Notes: generated from the letters alone by a model not told the origin. Positions 54,432 through 62,909 are shown, numbered from the stretch's first letter. The stretch: 64,000 bases of DNA from Flavobacterium johnsoniae (GCF_030388325.1 NZ_CP103794.1:372001-436000), one strand, 5' to 3'. A program made the numbers and translations.

Positions 54432-54827
54432 ATGAAATTAAAAACAATATTAACTCTAGTTGTCTTTTCCCTTTCTTTTATTGGTTTTTCTCAAAGCAAT
54501 TGTGCAACTTTAAAAGGTTGCGAAAGAAAATTATGTGAATTGAACACAAAATTAGTTGCAGCAAAAAAAGCTGGAAATCAAAGTCAAATAAAAGGCGTTG
54601 AAGATGCAATTGCTCAGACTAAGAAAAATTGTACTACAAAAACCGTTAATAAAGATCTTGACAAAAAAGTAAAAGAAAAACAACAAAAAGTAAAAGAAAG
54701 AACTGCCGATTTAAACGAAGCTCTTAAAGACAAGGAAAGCAAAGAGAAAATCGATAAAAAAAGGAAAAAATTAAATGAAGCAAAAGCTGATTTGAATAAA
54801 GCGCTTGCAGAACAAAAGACGAAATAG
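54432..54827 (+). CDS. DUF1090 secreted protein
   Basis: Small periplasmic protein (131 residues) with a signal peptide (1-20, VFSLSFIGFSQ). It has the DUF1090 cysteine pattern CATLKGCERKLCE... with a fourth cysteine in KNC, and a C-terminal half that is almost only K, E, D, A and L and should form a coiled coil. The E. coli relative YqjC is of unknown function. There is no promoter of the standard form within 60 nt. Confidence 0.8.
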   Translation: MKLKTILTLVVFSLSFIGFSQSNCATLKGCERKLCELNTKLVAAKKAGNQSQIKGVEDAIAQTKKNCTTKTVNKDLDKKVKEKQQKVKERTADLNEALKDKESKEKIDKKRKKLNEAKADLNKALAEQKTK

Positions 54828-54904
54828 ATTATTATTTTTTGCTCTCGCAGACTTTAACAAATTAATTTGGCAAAGCCCAATATTTAAACGCAATCTTGTC
54901 ATTT

Positions 54905-55005
54905 TATAGTTCGCGTGAGGGATTGAGGCGGTATCCTTTTATGAAGCGGAGCGGAATAAAAGATATAGCCGAAAGCCCGATTCGCCGCGGCGAACACGCC
55001 CAAAT
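54905..55005 (+). ncRNA. candidate structured RNA, flavobacterial intergenic element
   Basis: A GC-richer island in an otherwise AT-rich spacer. GTTCGC (54909-54914) pairs with GCGAAC (54990-54995). GGAT (54920-54923) pairs with ATCC (54933-54936). CTTTTAT (54936-54942) pairs with ATAAAAG (54956-54962). A local palindrome TTCGCCGCGGCGAA lies at 54981-54994. The words AAAAGATATAGC and GAAAGCCCG resemble an element I have met repeatedly in flavobacterial intergenic regions, but I cannot confirm a named family. The strand is uncertain; it could also be the 3' UTR of the membrane protein on the minus strand. Confidence 0.5.
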
Positions 55006-55027
55006 TATTTAGAAACTTTTACGTTTT

Positions 55028-55840
55028 TTATAAAAACACAATCATCAGCCACCAAAAAATCGGAACGCTTTCTACCCAAAAAGAAGTGTAGTATTTGGAA
55101 CGATTTGTATTGGCAAACAGAATAAATAAGGTTAACATAATAACCATAACCAAATTAATTATGGCATCATGATAATTAAATGTTGATACAAAAATTTCCA
55201 GAAACCAAAACGGAACTAAAAGTGAAAGCCCTAAAATTTTGGTTCGTTTTACACCAATTGTCTGTGGAACGGTTTGCAAATGCGGATCATCGTTGGCTAA
55301 ATCGATGATTTCGAAAACCAAAATCAGAACAAAAACCAGCACAAAACGCTGAATGCATTTGATAAAAAAATCTGTTGTAAACGGAATTTCGGCATTTATT
55401 AACGGCAAAACCAAAGTTGCACCAACCCAACAAAGTGCTACTATATAAATTTTTACGCCTGCCCAGTTGCGGGCATTTCTTCTATTTGGGAAAAATGGTA
55501 ATGTATAAAGTGCCGTTATCAGAAAAATAACAACGGAGACGATTTGGGTAATTCTTTTTAAATGGAAAAAATAATATCCGACCAAAAGAAGCGAAATAAA
55601 ACTCAAAACGGCGATAATTTTTAATTGAATTCCGATTGGATTTTTCTTCACTCGAACAAGTGCGTCATATTTTACGAAATTATATCCTACAATTGTTCCG
55701 AAAAAAACAAATAGCGCCATTGGTTCATCATATTGAATATGAAATACATGAAATGTAATTCGAACCAAAGCGTAACACGATAAAGCCACGTGAATGCTGC
55801 TGTTTAAATAAAAATTCAATATTTGTTTTAGAAGTTTCAT
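55028..55840 (-). CDS. UbiA-like membrane protein
   Basis: Eight or so membrane helices in 270 residues. The start is set at MKLLKQILNFYLNSSIH; the longer in-frame start adds 11 residues and matches family members less well. The loop YNFVKYDALVR (after helix 2) and the later LANDDPHLQTVPQTIG echo the Asp-rich prenyl-diphosphate motifs of UbiA enzymes, but neither is a complete NDxxD. It could be a divergent UbiA-like protein without known substrate. It faces away from gcvP. Confidence 0.65.
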   Translation of the reverse strand: MKLLKQILNFYLNSSIHVALSCYALVRITFHVFHIQYDEPMALFVFFGTIVGYNFVKYDALVRVKKNPIGIQLKIIAVLSFISLLLVGYYFFHLKRITQIVSVVIFLITALYTLPFFPNRRNARNWAGVKIYIVALCWVGATLVLPLINAEIPFTTDFFIKCIQRFVLVFVLILVFEIIDLANDDPHLQTVPQTIGVKRTKILGLSLLVPFWFLEIFVSTFNYHDAIINLVMVIMLTLFILFANTNRSKYYTSFWVESVPIFWWLMIVFL

Positions 55841-55937
55841 ATTCCGAAATCTAATCAATTGGTAACAAATCAACTCTTTAGTTAGAAAATTGACAAAAAT
55901 TGAAGTTAAAAATACCCATTAAATTATTAATAATACT

Positions 55938-55945
55938 TAATTTTG
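55938..55945 (+). promoter_or_regulatory. -7 promoter box of gcvP
   Basis: TAATTTTG fits TAnnTTTG. It would give a leader of about 110 nt before the gcvP ATG. The -33 TTTG is missing. No glycine riboswitch was recognised in the leader. Confidence 0.45.
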
Positions 55946-56063
55946 CGCCACAAAAAAACAACACATTTACTTTAAAATGTAATAAACCTTGTGTTACATG
56001 AGATTAGCTCAAATAAAATGCTCGGCAAATTACTTTTGATCTTTAAAAAATAGACTGCTACAA

Positions 56064-58913
56064 ATGAAAACAGATGCTTTTGCTTTAAGACACATTGGTC
56101 CAAGAGAAACTGATCTTCAACACATGTTACAAACAATTGGTGTTGATTCAATCGAACAACTTGTTTATGAAACCCTTCCGGACGATATTCGTTTAAAAGC
56201 GCCTTTGAATTTGGATCCTGCAATGACAGAATTCGAATTTGCAAATCATATTCGCGACTTAGGAAAGAAAAACAGAACATTTAAATCATACATTGGCTTG
56301 GGTTATCACCCAACTATCATTCCGGCTCCAATTCAAAGAAATATCTTCGAAAATCCTGGATGGTATACTGCTTACACGCCTTACCAAGCAGAAATTGCGC
56401 AAGGTCGTTTGGAAGCAATTTTAAATTTCCAAACTACTGTTATCGAATTAACAGGAATGGAAATTGCAAACGCTTCTCTACTTGACGAGGGAACTGCTGC
56501 TGCAGAAGCTATGGCTTTATTATTTGATGTTCGTACAAGAGATCAAAAGAAAAACAATACACATAAATTCTTCGTTTCTGAAGAAATTTTACCTCAAACT
56601 TTATCAGTTTTACAAACACGTTCAACTCCAATTGGAATTGAATTAGTTGTTGGAAATCACGAAACATTTGATTTTTCAAATGAATTCTTTGGAGCAATTT
56701 TACAATACCCAGGAAAATACGGTCAAGTAAATGATTACAGCGCTTTTGTTGCTAAAGCAAAAGAAAACGAAATTAAAGTTGCCTTTGCTGCTGATATTTT
56801 ATCATTAGCGACTTTAACTTCTCCAGGAGAAATGGGAGCTGCTGTTGTAGTTGGAACAACTCAACGTTTTGGAGTTCCAATGGGTTACGGTGGTCCTCAC
56901 GCTGCTTATTTTGCAACTAAAGATGAGTACAAACGTTCAATGCCAGGTCGTATCATTGGAGTTTCTGTTGATGTAAACGGAAACCGTGCTTTACGTATGG
57001 CTTTAGGAACTCGTGAACAGCACATTAAACGTGAAAAAGCGACTTCAAATATTTGTACTGCTCAGGTTTTATTGGCAGTTATGGCTGGAATGTACGCGGT
57101 TTACCACGGACCAGAAGGTTTAAAATACATTGCAAACAAAGTTCACGCCTCTGCAGTTACTACTGCCGAAGCTTTAAATAAATTGGGAGTTTTCCAAACC
57201 AACACGGCTTACTTTGACACGATTTTAGTAAAAGCTGATGCTCAAAAAGTGAAAGCAGTTGCTGAGAAAAACAAAGTAAACTTCTTCTACCCTGATGCTG
57301 ATTCAGTTTCAATTTCATTAAACGAAACAACTTCAGTTTCAGACATCAACCAAATCGTTGCGATTTTTGCTGAAGCGTTAGGAAAAGAAACTGTTATAGT
57401 TTCTGAATTAAGTGAAGCTACTCAATTACCAGCTTCATTAGAAAGAACTTCTTCTTTCTTGACGCATGATGTTTTCAACAATCATCATTCAGAAAGTCAA
57501 TTGATGCGTTACATCAAAAAATTAGAGCGTAAAGATTTATCATTGAATCACTCGATGATTTCATTAGGTTCTTGTACAATGAAATTAAACGCAGCTTCTG
57601 AAATGTTGCCTCTTTCAATGCCAAACTGGAACAGCATTCACCCGTTTGCACCAGTTGACCAAGTAGAAGGTTACCTTACAATGCTTAAAAAATTAGAGCA
57701 ACAATTAAATGTAATTACTGGTTTTGCTGGAACAACATTACAGCCAAACTCAGGAGCTCAAGGAGAATATGCTGGTTTAATGGCAATTCGTGCTTACCAC
57801 ATGTCAAGAAACGAAGGTCACCGTAATGTTTGTTTAATTCCTTCATCTGCTCACGGAACAAATCCTGCTTCTGCAGCGATGGCTGGAATGAAAATCATCG
57901 TTACTAAAACAACTCCAGAAGGAAATATTGACGTAGAAGATTTAAGAGAAAAAGCGATTGAGCACAAAGATGATTTGTCTTGTTTAATGGTAACGTACCC
58001 TTCTACTCACGGAGTTTTCGAATCTTCAATTATCGAAATCACAAAATTAATCCACGAAAACGGCGGGTTAGTATATATGGATGGTGCAAACATGAACGCG
58101 CAAGTTGGATTAACAAATCCTGCTACAATTGGCGCTGACGTTTGTCACTTAAACTTACACAAAACATTCGCTATTCCTCACGGTGGTGGTGGACCTGGAG
58201 TTGGACCAATTTGTGTGAACGAGAAATTAGTTCCGTTCTTGCCAACAAACCCAATCTTAAAAGTAGGTGGTGAACAAGCGATTACAGCTATTTCATCAGC
58301 ACCTTACGGATCTGCTTTAGTTTGTTTAATCTCTTACGGCTACATCACAATGATGGGGGCTGAAGGATTAAAAAGTGCTACAGAACACGCGATCTTGAAT
58401 GCAAACTACATGAAATCTCGTTTCGAAGGTCACTACCCAATTCTTTATACAGGAGAATGCGGAAGAGCGGCACACGAAATGATCTTAGATTGTCGTTCAT
58501 TTAAAGAAAATGGAATTGAAGTTGGGGATATCGCAAAACGTTTAATGGATTACGGTTTCCACGCTCCAACGGTTTCTTTCCCAGTAGCTGGAACTTTAAT
58601 GATCGAACCAACTGAATCTGAAGATTTAGCAGAATTAGACCGTTTCTGTGATGCGCTTATTTCAATTAGAAAAGAAATCGAATCGGCTACTGCTGATGAT
58701 AAAAACAATGTATTGAAAAATGCACCTCATACATTAGCAATGTTAACTTCTGATTCTTGGGATTTCCCTTATTCTAGAGAAACAGCGGCTTATCCATTAG
58801 ATTACATTGCTGACAATAAATTCTGGCCATCTGTTCGTCGTGTAGACGATGCTTATGGTGACAGAAATTTAGTTTGCAGCTGTGCTCCAATCGAAGCTTA
58901 CATGGAAAGCTAA
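56064..58913 (+). CDS. gcvP: glycine dehydrogenase (aminomethyl-transferring), P-protein
   Basis: PLP enzyme of the glycine cleavage system: decarboxylates glycine and passes the aminomethyl group to the H-protein. At 949 residues it is the fused one-chain form. It begins DAFALRHIGPRETDLQHML. The PLP lysine lies in HLNLHKTFAIPHGGGGPG (about residue 700), with DGANMNAQVG before it. The GcvT and GcvH genes are not in the window, so the system is split here. The terminator at 58938 ends the message. Confidence 0.97.
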   Translation: MKTDAFALRHIGPRETDLQHMLQTIGVDSIEQLVYETLPDDIRLKAPLNLDPAMTEFEFANHIRDLGKKNRTFKSYIGLGYHPTIIPAPIQRNIFENPGWYTAYTPYQAEIAQGRLEAILNFQTTVIELTGMEIANASLLDEGTAAAEAMALLFDVRTRDQKKNNTHKFFVSEEILPQTLSVLQTRSTPIGIELVVGNHETFDFSNEFFGAILQYPGKYGQVNDYSAFVAKAKENEIKVAFAADILSLATLTSPGEMGAAVVVGTTQRFGVPMGYGGPHAAYFATKDEYKRSMPGRIIGVSVDVNGNRALRMALGTREQHIKREKATSNICTAQVLLAVMAGMYAVYHGPEGLKYIANKVHASAVTTAEALNKLGVFQTNTAYFDTILVKADAQKVKAVAEKNKVNFFYPDADSVSISLNETTSVSDINQIVAIFAEALGKETVIVSELSEATQLPASLERTSSFLTHDVFNNHHSESQLMRYIKKLERKDLSLNHSMISLGSCTMKLNAASEMLPLSMPNWNSIHPFAPVDQVEGYLTMLKKLEQQLNVITGFAGTTLQPNSGAQGEYAGLMAIRAYHMSRNEGHRNVCLIPSSAHGTNPASAAMAGMKIIVTKTTPEGNIDVEDLREKAIEHKDDLSCLMVTYPSTHGVFESSIIEITKLIHENGGLVYMDGANMNAQVGLTNPATIGADVCHLNLHKTFAIPHGGGGPGVGPICVNEKLVPFLPTNPILKVGGEQAITAISSAPYGSALVCLISYGYITMMGAEGLKSATEHAILNANYMKSRFEGHYPILYTGECGRAAHEMILDCRSFKENGIEVGDIAKRLMDYGFHAPTVSFPVAGTLMIEPTESEDLAELDRFCDALISIRKEIESATADDKNNVLKNAPHTLAMLTSDSWDFPYSRETAAYPLDYIADNKFWPSVRRVDDAYGDRNLVCSCAPIEAYMES

Positions 58914-58937
58914 AAATTAGCCTCCTAATAAATATCC

Positions 58938-58977
58938 AAACCCGACAGGTTTTAGAAACCTGTCGGGTTTATTTTTT
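58938..58977 (+). terminator. intrinsic terminator after gcvP
   Basis: AAACCCGACAGGTTT (58938-58952) and AAACCTGTCGGGTTT (58956-58970) make a 15-bp perfect stem with a 3-nt loop, then T-rich sequence. The core CCCGACAGG is shared with the terminator at 31383-31423. Confidence 0.93.
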
Positions 58978-59025
58978 GTTTCAAGTTTCAAGTTCTAGCA
59001 TAACTTGAAACCTGAAATCTGAAAC
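58978..59025. repeat. 7-bp-period hairpin GTTTCAA after gcvP
   Basis: GTTTCAAGTTTCAAGTT (58978-58994) faces AACTTGAAACCTGAAATCTGAAAC (59002-59025). It uses the same word family as 34844-34918 and directly follows the gcvP terminator. Confidence 0.7.
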
Positions 59026-59253
59026 TTTTTTAAACCAAACAACAAAGAAGAAATCTTATTTAAAGAAACATAACTTTCCGCTAATCTTTTGTGAAATTAT
59101 CATCCTAAAATTAAAATGAAAGCAAAAAAATTTCATTCTCGAAATTGCCTTCAATCGTTTGAAATCTAGGAAATATTAAAAAATCATTAGAAGAAATACA
59201 ATATATCTTCCAAAAAATTGTTATTTCATAATTATATGCGTGCATACTATTTT
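59026..59253. other. AT-rich spacer with no gene seen
   Basis: Second part of the 404-nt gap between gcvP and the KAS III-like gene. It is AT-rich, without a convincing open reading frame or promoter box of the standard form. The only structure found is the palindrome at 59254-59271. Confidence 0.6.
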
Positions 59254-59271
59254 TTATGATAGTTATCATAA
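59254..59271. promoter_or_regulatory. TTATGATA-gt-TATCATAA palindrome, possible operator
   Basis: 8-bp arms around GT, 46 nt before the KAS III-like gene. The size and place suggest a regulator binding site. No regulator gene lies next to it. Confidence 0.45.
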
Positions 59272-59317
59272 TATTATTTATACATTAGCACTAAATTTAT
59301 CGGATAATTAAAAGGAA

Positions 59318-60376
59318 ATGAAAATAAAGATTATTGGTATTGGGAGTTATATTCCTAATTTAGAAGTAAAAAACACAGATTTTGATAAGCATGTTTTTTT
59401 AAATGAGGATGGAACTCCTTTTGGTTATCCGAACGAAGTCGTTATAAAAAAATTTAAAGGTATTACTGGAATCGAAAATCGTCGTTATGCTGAACCTCAA
59501 TATACAGCATCTGATTTAGCATTTTTTGCGGCCGAAAAAGCAATCGCAAATGCAGGAATTGACGCCGAAACTTTAGATTATATTATTTTTGCACACAACT
59601 TTGGTGATGTAAAAACAGGAACACATCAAACCGATATTCTTCCAAGTTTAGCTACTCGTGTTAAAAATAAATTAGGCATCAAAAATCCGAAATGTGTGGC
59701 TTACGATATTCTTTTTGGATGCCCGGGTTGGATTGAAGGCGTTTTACAAGCAAATGCTTTCATTAAATCTGGAATGGCAAAAAGAGTGATGGTTATTGGA
59801 GCAGAAACGCTTTCTAGAGTTGTTGACGATCACGATCGTGATTCGATGATTTATTCTGACGGAGCCGGAGTTTCTATTTTAGAAGCATCTACTGACGAAG
59901 CAGGATTATTGGCTTACGAAAGCGCAACTTACGCTAACGACGAAGCGAATTATCTTTTCTTTGGAAAATCTTATAATCCAGATTTAGATCCAGATATTAA
60001 ATACATTAAAATGTACGGACGTAAGATTTACGAATTTGCTCTTAGCAATGTTCCGTGCGCTATGAAAAGCTGTTTAGATAAAAGTGGTATTTCAATTGAT
60101 GAAGTGAAAAAAATCCTTATTCATCAAGCAAATGAAAAAATGGATGAAGCGATTATTGAACGTTTCTACAAATTATACGACAAAACTGCGCCTAAAGACA
60201 TTATGCCAATGAGTATTCACGACTTAGGGAATAGTAGTGTAGCAACAGTTCCAACCTTGTACGATTTGATTCTTCAAGGAAAAATAGAAAACCACGAAAT
60301 TAACAAAGGCGATGTTGTAATTTTTGCTTCAGTTGGAGCAGGAATGAATATTAATGCTTTTGTTTATCGATATTAA
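59318..60376 (+). CDS. 3-oxoacyl-ACP synthase III-family protein
   Basis: Thiolase-fold condensing enzyme of 352 residues, KAS III type. The triad is complete: C135 in FGCPGW, H269 in LIHQANEKM and N305 in DLGNSSVATVP. The FGCPGWIEG block and the presence of an AYGR-free C-terminus place it in the broad KAS III/FabH-like group that includes enzymes of special lipid or polyene pathways. It is apart from the other fatty-acid genes, so it is not clearly the housekeeping FabH. Substrate is unknown. Confidence 0.85.
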   Translation: MKIKIIGIGSYIPNLEVKNTDFDKHVFLNEDGTPFGYPNEVVIKKFKGITGIENRRYAEPQYTASDLAFFAAEKAIANAGIDAETLDYIIFAHNFGDVKTGTHQTDILPSLATRVKNKLGIKNPKCVAYDILFGCPGWIEGVLQANAFIKSGMAKRVMVIGAETLSRVVDDHDRDSMIYSDGAGVSILEASTDEAGLLAYESATYANDEANYLFFGKSYNPDLDPDIKYIKMYGRKIYEFALSNVPCAMKSCLDKSGISIDEVKKILIHQANEKMDEAIIERFYKLYDKTAPKDIMPMSIHDLGNSSVATVPTLYDLILQGKIENHEINKGDVVIFASVGAGMNINAFVYRY

Positions 60377-60418
60377 GTAGTACTAAAATAAATTAAGCTT
60401 TTTTAAAGCCGAGTTTAA

Positions 60419-60484
60419 TCTCGCAAAGACGCGAAGTCGCAAAGTTTTAAAATAATTACTTTGCGACTTCGCGTCTTTGCGAGA
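60419..60484. repeat. 27-bp perfect inverted repeat TCTCGCAAAGACGCGAAG...
   Basis: The left arm (60419-60445) and right arm (60458-60484) are exact complements of 27 nt with a 12-nt AT loop. Each arm also repeats the word GCAAAG and the inverted CGCGAAG/CTTCGCG. There is no T-run on the plus side beyond the arm, so plain termination is not obvious. GC is higher than in the flanks. Confidence 0.9.
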
Positions 60485-60556
60485 GATTGATTTCAAACTT
60501 CCATTAAAACACATCTATTTTCATTTCAATTAAAAACAAGAAAGAAGATAACTTTG

Positions 60557-60564
60557 TATATTTG
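60557..60564 (+). promoter_or_regulatory. -7 promoter box of the methyltransferase-like gene
   Basis: TATATTTG fits TAnnTTTG, 48 nt before the ATG. A -33 TTTG is not seen. Confidence 0.5.
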
Positions 60565-60612
60565 CGACCTAATTAAAATCAAGAACGAAAGATTGATTCG
60601 TTCGCAGCGACT

Positions 60613-61140
60613 ATGTACGAAAAAACGTTTCCGAATAAAAGATTCAAACTTACTTTAGAGTTTTTACAAAAGCACGTTAGCACCTCTGAAACCATTTTTG
60701 ATTTTGGTGTACCAAATCCGTTTTCTAAAATAATGGAAGAAAATGGCTATACCGTAAAAAACACAAAAGGAGAAGATTTAGATAACGATCAAACAGCCTT
60801 ACAAACAGAAGATTACACTGTTTTTACAGCATTTGAAATTTTCGAACATTTACTAAATCCGTACACTATTTTACAAAATGTAAAATGTGATAAATTGTTA
60901 ATCTCAATTCCGTTACGTTTATGGTTTTCGCCAGCATATCGTTCTAAAACAGATATGTGGGACCGACATTACCACGAATTTGAAGACTGGCAACTAGACT
61001 GGCTTTTAGAAAAAACAGGCTGGAAAATCACAGATCGTCTTCAATTTACACATCCAGTAAAAAAACTTGGACTTAGACCATTATTAAGATATTTCACTCC
61101 AAGATATTATCTTGTAGTAGCAGAGAAAGTTAAAAATTAA
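60613..61140 (+). CDS. class I SAM methyltransferase-like protein
   Basis: A 175-residue soluble protein. IFDFGVPNPFSKIMEENGY (about residues 33-51) corresponds to the nucleotide-binding strand-loop-helix, and the TAFEIFEHLLNPYTIL block resembles the post-II motif of Methyltransf_11/23 members. Motif I is degenerate (DFGVPNP instead of the usual GxGxG), so it may bind SAM poorly or not at all. The gene precedes a glycosyltransferase, which hints at cell-surface polymer work, but the 94-nt spacer makes co-transcription uncertain. Confidence 0.72.
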   Translation: MYEKTFPNKRFKLTLEFLQKHVSTSETIFDFGVPNPFSKIMEENGYTVKNTKGEDLDNDQTALQTEDYTVFTAFEIFEHLLNPYTILQNVKCDKLLISIPLRLWFSPAYRSKTDMWDRHYHEFEDWQLDWLLEKTGWKITDRLQFTHPVKKLGLRPLLRYFTPRYYLVVAEKVKN

Positions 61141-61220
61141 GATTGCTGATTAACGATTTTTGATTTATAGATGAATTTCACACAATCTAAAATCTAAAAT
61201 CTAATCCCGAGGCTTCGGGA
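61141..61220. repeat. heptamer repeat AATCTAA plus TCCCGA palindrome
   Basis: Three exact heptamers AATCTAA stand at 61184-61204. The left part (61141-61172) repeats GATT words that pair loosely with them. TCCCGAGGCTTCGGGA follows at 61205-61220, 15 nt before the glycosyltransferase gene. Confidence 0.7.
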
Positions 61221-61234
61221 CTAAAATTTTTTAC

Positions 61235-62083
61235 ATGAAATATTACATCGTCATTCCCGCGCATAATGAACAAGATTTAATCGGCTTGACTTTACAATCT
61301 CTGGTTACGCAAACTGTTTTGCCTTCTAAAATTGTAGTTGTCAATGATAATTCTACAGATAAAACCGAAGAAGTTGTATTGAGTTTTGCAAAAGAAAATC
61401 AATATATTTCAGTTGTAAACAAAACTTCAGATGCGATTCATTTACCTGGGAGCAAAGTGATTCAGGCTTTTCAGAAAGGTTTTGAAACTCTGGATTCAGA
61501 TTACGATATTATTGTAAAGATTGACGGTGATTTAATTTTTCCTCCAAATTATTTTGAAACCATAATCAAACATTTTGAATCTGATCCAAAAATTGGAATG
61601 GTTGGCGGATTCTGTTATATTGATAAAAATGGTGAATGGGTTTTAGAAAATCTAACCGACAAAGACCATATTCGCGGTGCTTTGAAAGCCTATAGAAAAG
61701 AAACTTTTCAGCAAATTGGAGGCTTAAAACCTGCAATGGGTTGGGATACAGTTGACGAATTACTTTGCAAATATTACGATTGGAAAATTGTTACCGACGA
61801 ATCTTTACATGTAAAACATCTAAAACCGACTGGAGCAAATTACAACAAAACAGCTCGTTATAAACAAGGCGAAGCTTTCTATACTTTAGGTTATGGTTTT
61901 TGGATTACTTCTATCGCTTCTGCAAAATTGGCAATGATGAAGAAAAAACCATTTCTATTTTTAGATTATATCAAAGGATTTTTGAAAGCAAAAAAGGCTA
62001 AAACTCCCTTACTGGTTAATCCCGAACAAGCTAAATTTATTAGAAATTATCGTTTACAGAAAATGAAACAAAAGCTTTTTTAA
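61235..62083 (+). CDS. family 2 glycosyltransferase
   Basis: GT-A enzyme that adds a sugar from a nucleotide donor to a cell-surface acceptor. The start YYIVIPAHNEQDLIGLTLQSL is typical. NDNSTDKT and the DxD-like IDGDLIFPP (about residue 97) bind nucleotide and metal. The 282 residues have no membrane segment except a hydrophobic patch near 225-235. Acceptor and sugar cannot be told. Confidence 0.9.
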   Translation: MKYYIVIPAHNEQDLIGLTLQSLVTQTVLPSKIVVVNDNSTDKTEEVVLSFAKENQYISVVNKTSDAIHLPGSKVIQAFQKGFETLDSDYDIIVKIDGDLIFPPNYFETIIKHFESDPKIGMVGGFCYIDKNGEWVLENLTDKDHIRGALKAYRKETFQQIGGLKPAMGWDTVDELLCKYYDWKIVTDESLHVKHLKPTGANYNKTARYKQGEAFYTLGYGFWITSIASAKLAMMKKKPFLFLDYIKGFLKAKKAKTPLLVNPEQAKFIRNYRLQKMKQKLF

Positions 62084-62162
62084 TCTTAAAAAAAATTAAA
62101 AAACTGCAAACCGAAACGGTAAACTGTAAACTAATCCTTAATTTAGCCAATATTTAAAAATT

Positions 62163-62909
62163 ATGATGCTAATTCGTTATTTATCCCAAATTGGGAGATA
62201 TTTTTTAATGCTGAAAGAAATTTTCAATAAACAGACTAAATGGTCTGTTATGAAAAGTCTAATTCTTAAAGAAATCGATGATCTTATTATTGACTCTCTT
62301 GGAATTGTTTGCTTTATCTCTTTCTTTATCGGAGGAGTTGTTGCCATACAGACAGCACTTAACTTAACTAATCCATTAATTCCAAAATATTTAATTGGTT
62401 TTGCTACACGCCAATCTGTAATTCTAGAGTTTGCTCCTACTTTTATTTCGGTAATTATGGCAGGAAAAATGGGATCTTACATCACATCAAGTATCGGAAC
62501 AATGCGCGTTACAGAACAGATTGATGCTTTAGAAGTTATGGGAGTTAATTCTTTAAACTATCTTGTTTTTCCAAAAATTATAGCCTTACTAATGTATCCT
62601 TTTGTAATCTGCATTAGTATGTTTTTGGGAATTTTTGGAGGCTGGTTGGCTTCTGCTTATGGCGGATTTTCAACTAGTCAGGATTTTATTGCTGGAGCTC
62701 AAATGGAATTTATTCCTTTTCATATCACATACGCATTTATCAAAACTTTGATTTTTGCTATGTTATTAGCGACAATTCCGTCTTTTCATGGTTATTATAT
62801 GAAAGGTGGAGCGCTCGAAGTTGGTAAAGCAAGTACCGTTTCGTTTGTATGGACATCAGTTTGTATCATTCTTTTTAATTATATATTAACTCAATTATTA
62901 TTAGGATAA
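62163..62909 (+). CDS. MlaE-like ABC transporter permease
   Basis: Inner-membrane permease of the MlaE type, moving phospholipids or other lipids between membranes. The 248 residues hold five or so membrane segments, with FIGGVVAIQTALNL, the conserved ILEFAPTFISVIMAGKMGSYI, and RVTEQIDALEVMGVNSLNYLVFPKI as the family signature. Two adjacent ATGs make the start uncertain by one codon. The stop overlaps the ATPase start as TAATG. The MCE protein (MlaD), usually nearby, is not within the window. Confidence 0.92.
   Translation: MMLIRYLSQIGRYFLMLKEIFNKQTKWSVMKSLILKEIDDLIIDSLGIVCFISFFIGGVVAIQTALNLTNPLIPKYLIGFATRQSVILEFAPTFISVIMAGKMGSYITSSIGTMRVTEQIDALEVMGVNSLNYLVFPKIIALLMYPFVICISMFLGIFGGWLASAYGGFSTSQDFIAGAQMEFIPFHITYAFIKTLIFAMLLATIPSFHGYYMKGGALEVGKASTVSFVWTSVCIILFNYILTQLLLG

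Noticed and set aside
55946..56063. Glycine riboswitch in the gcvP leader
   Set aside because: The leader is long enough, but neither the aptamer core nor the expected GG-rich helices can be seen.
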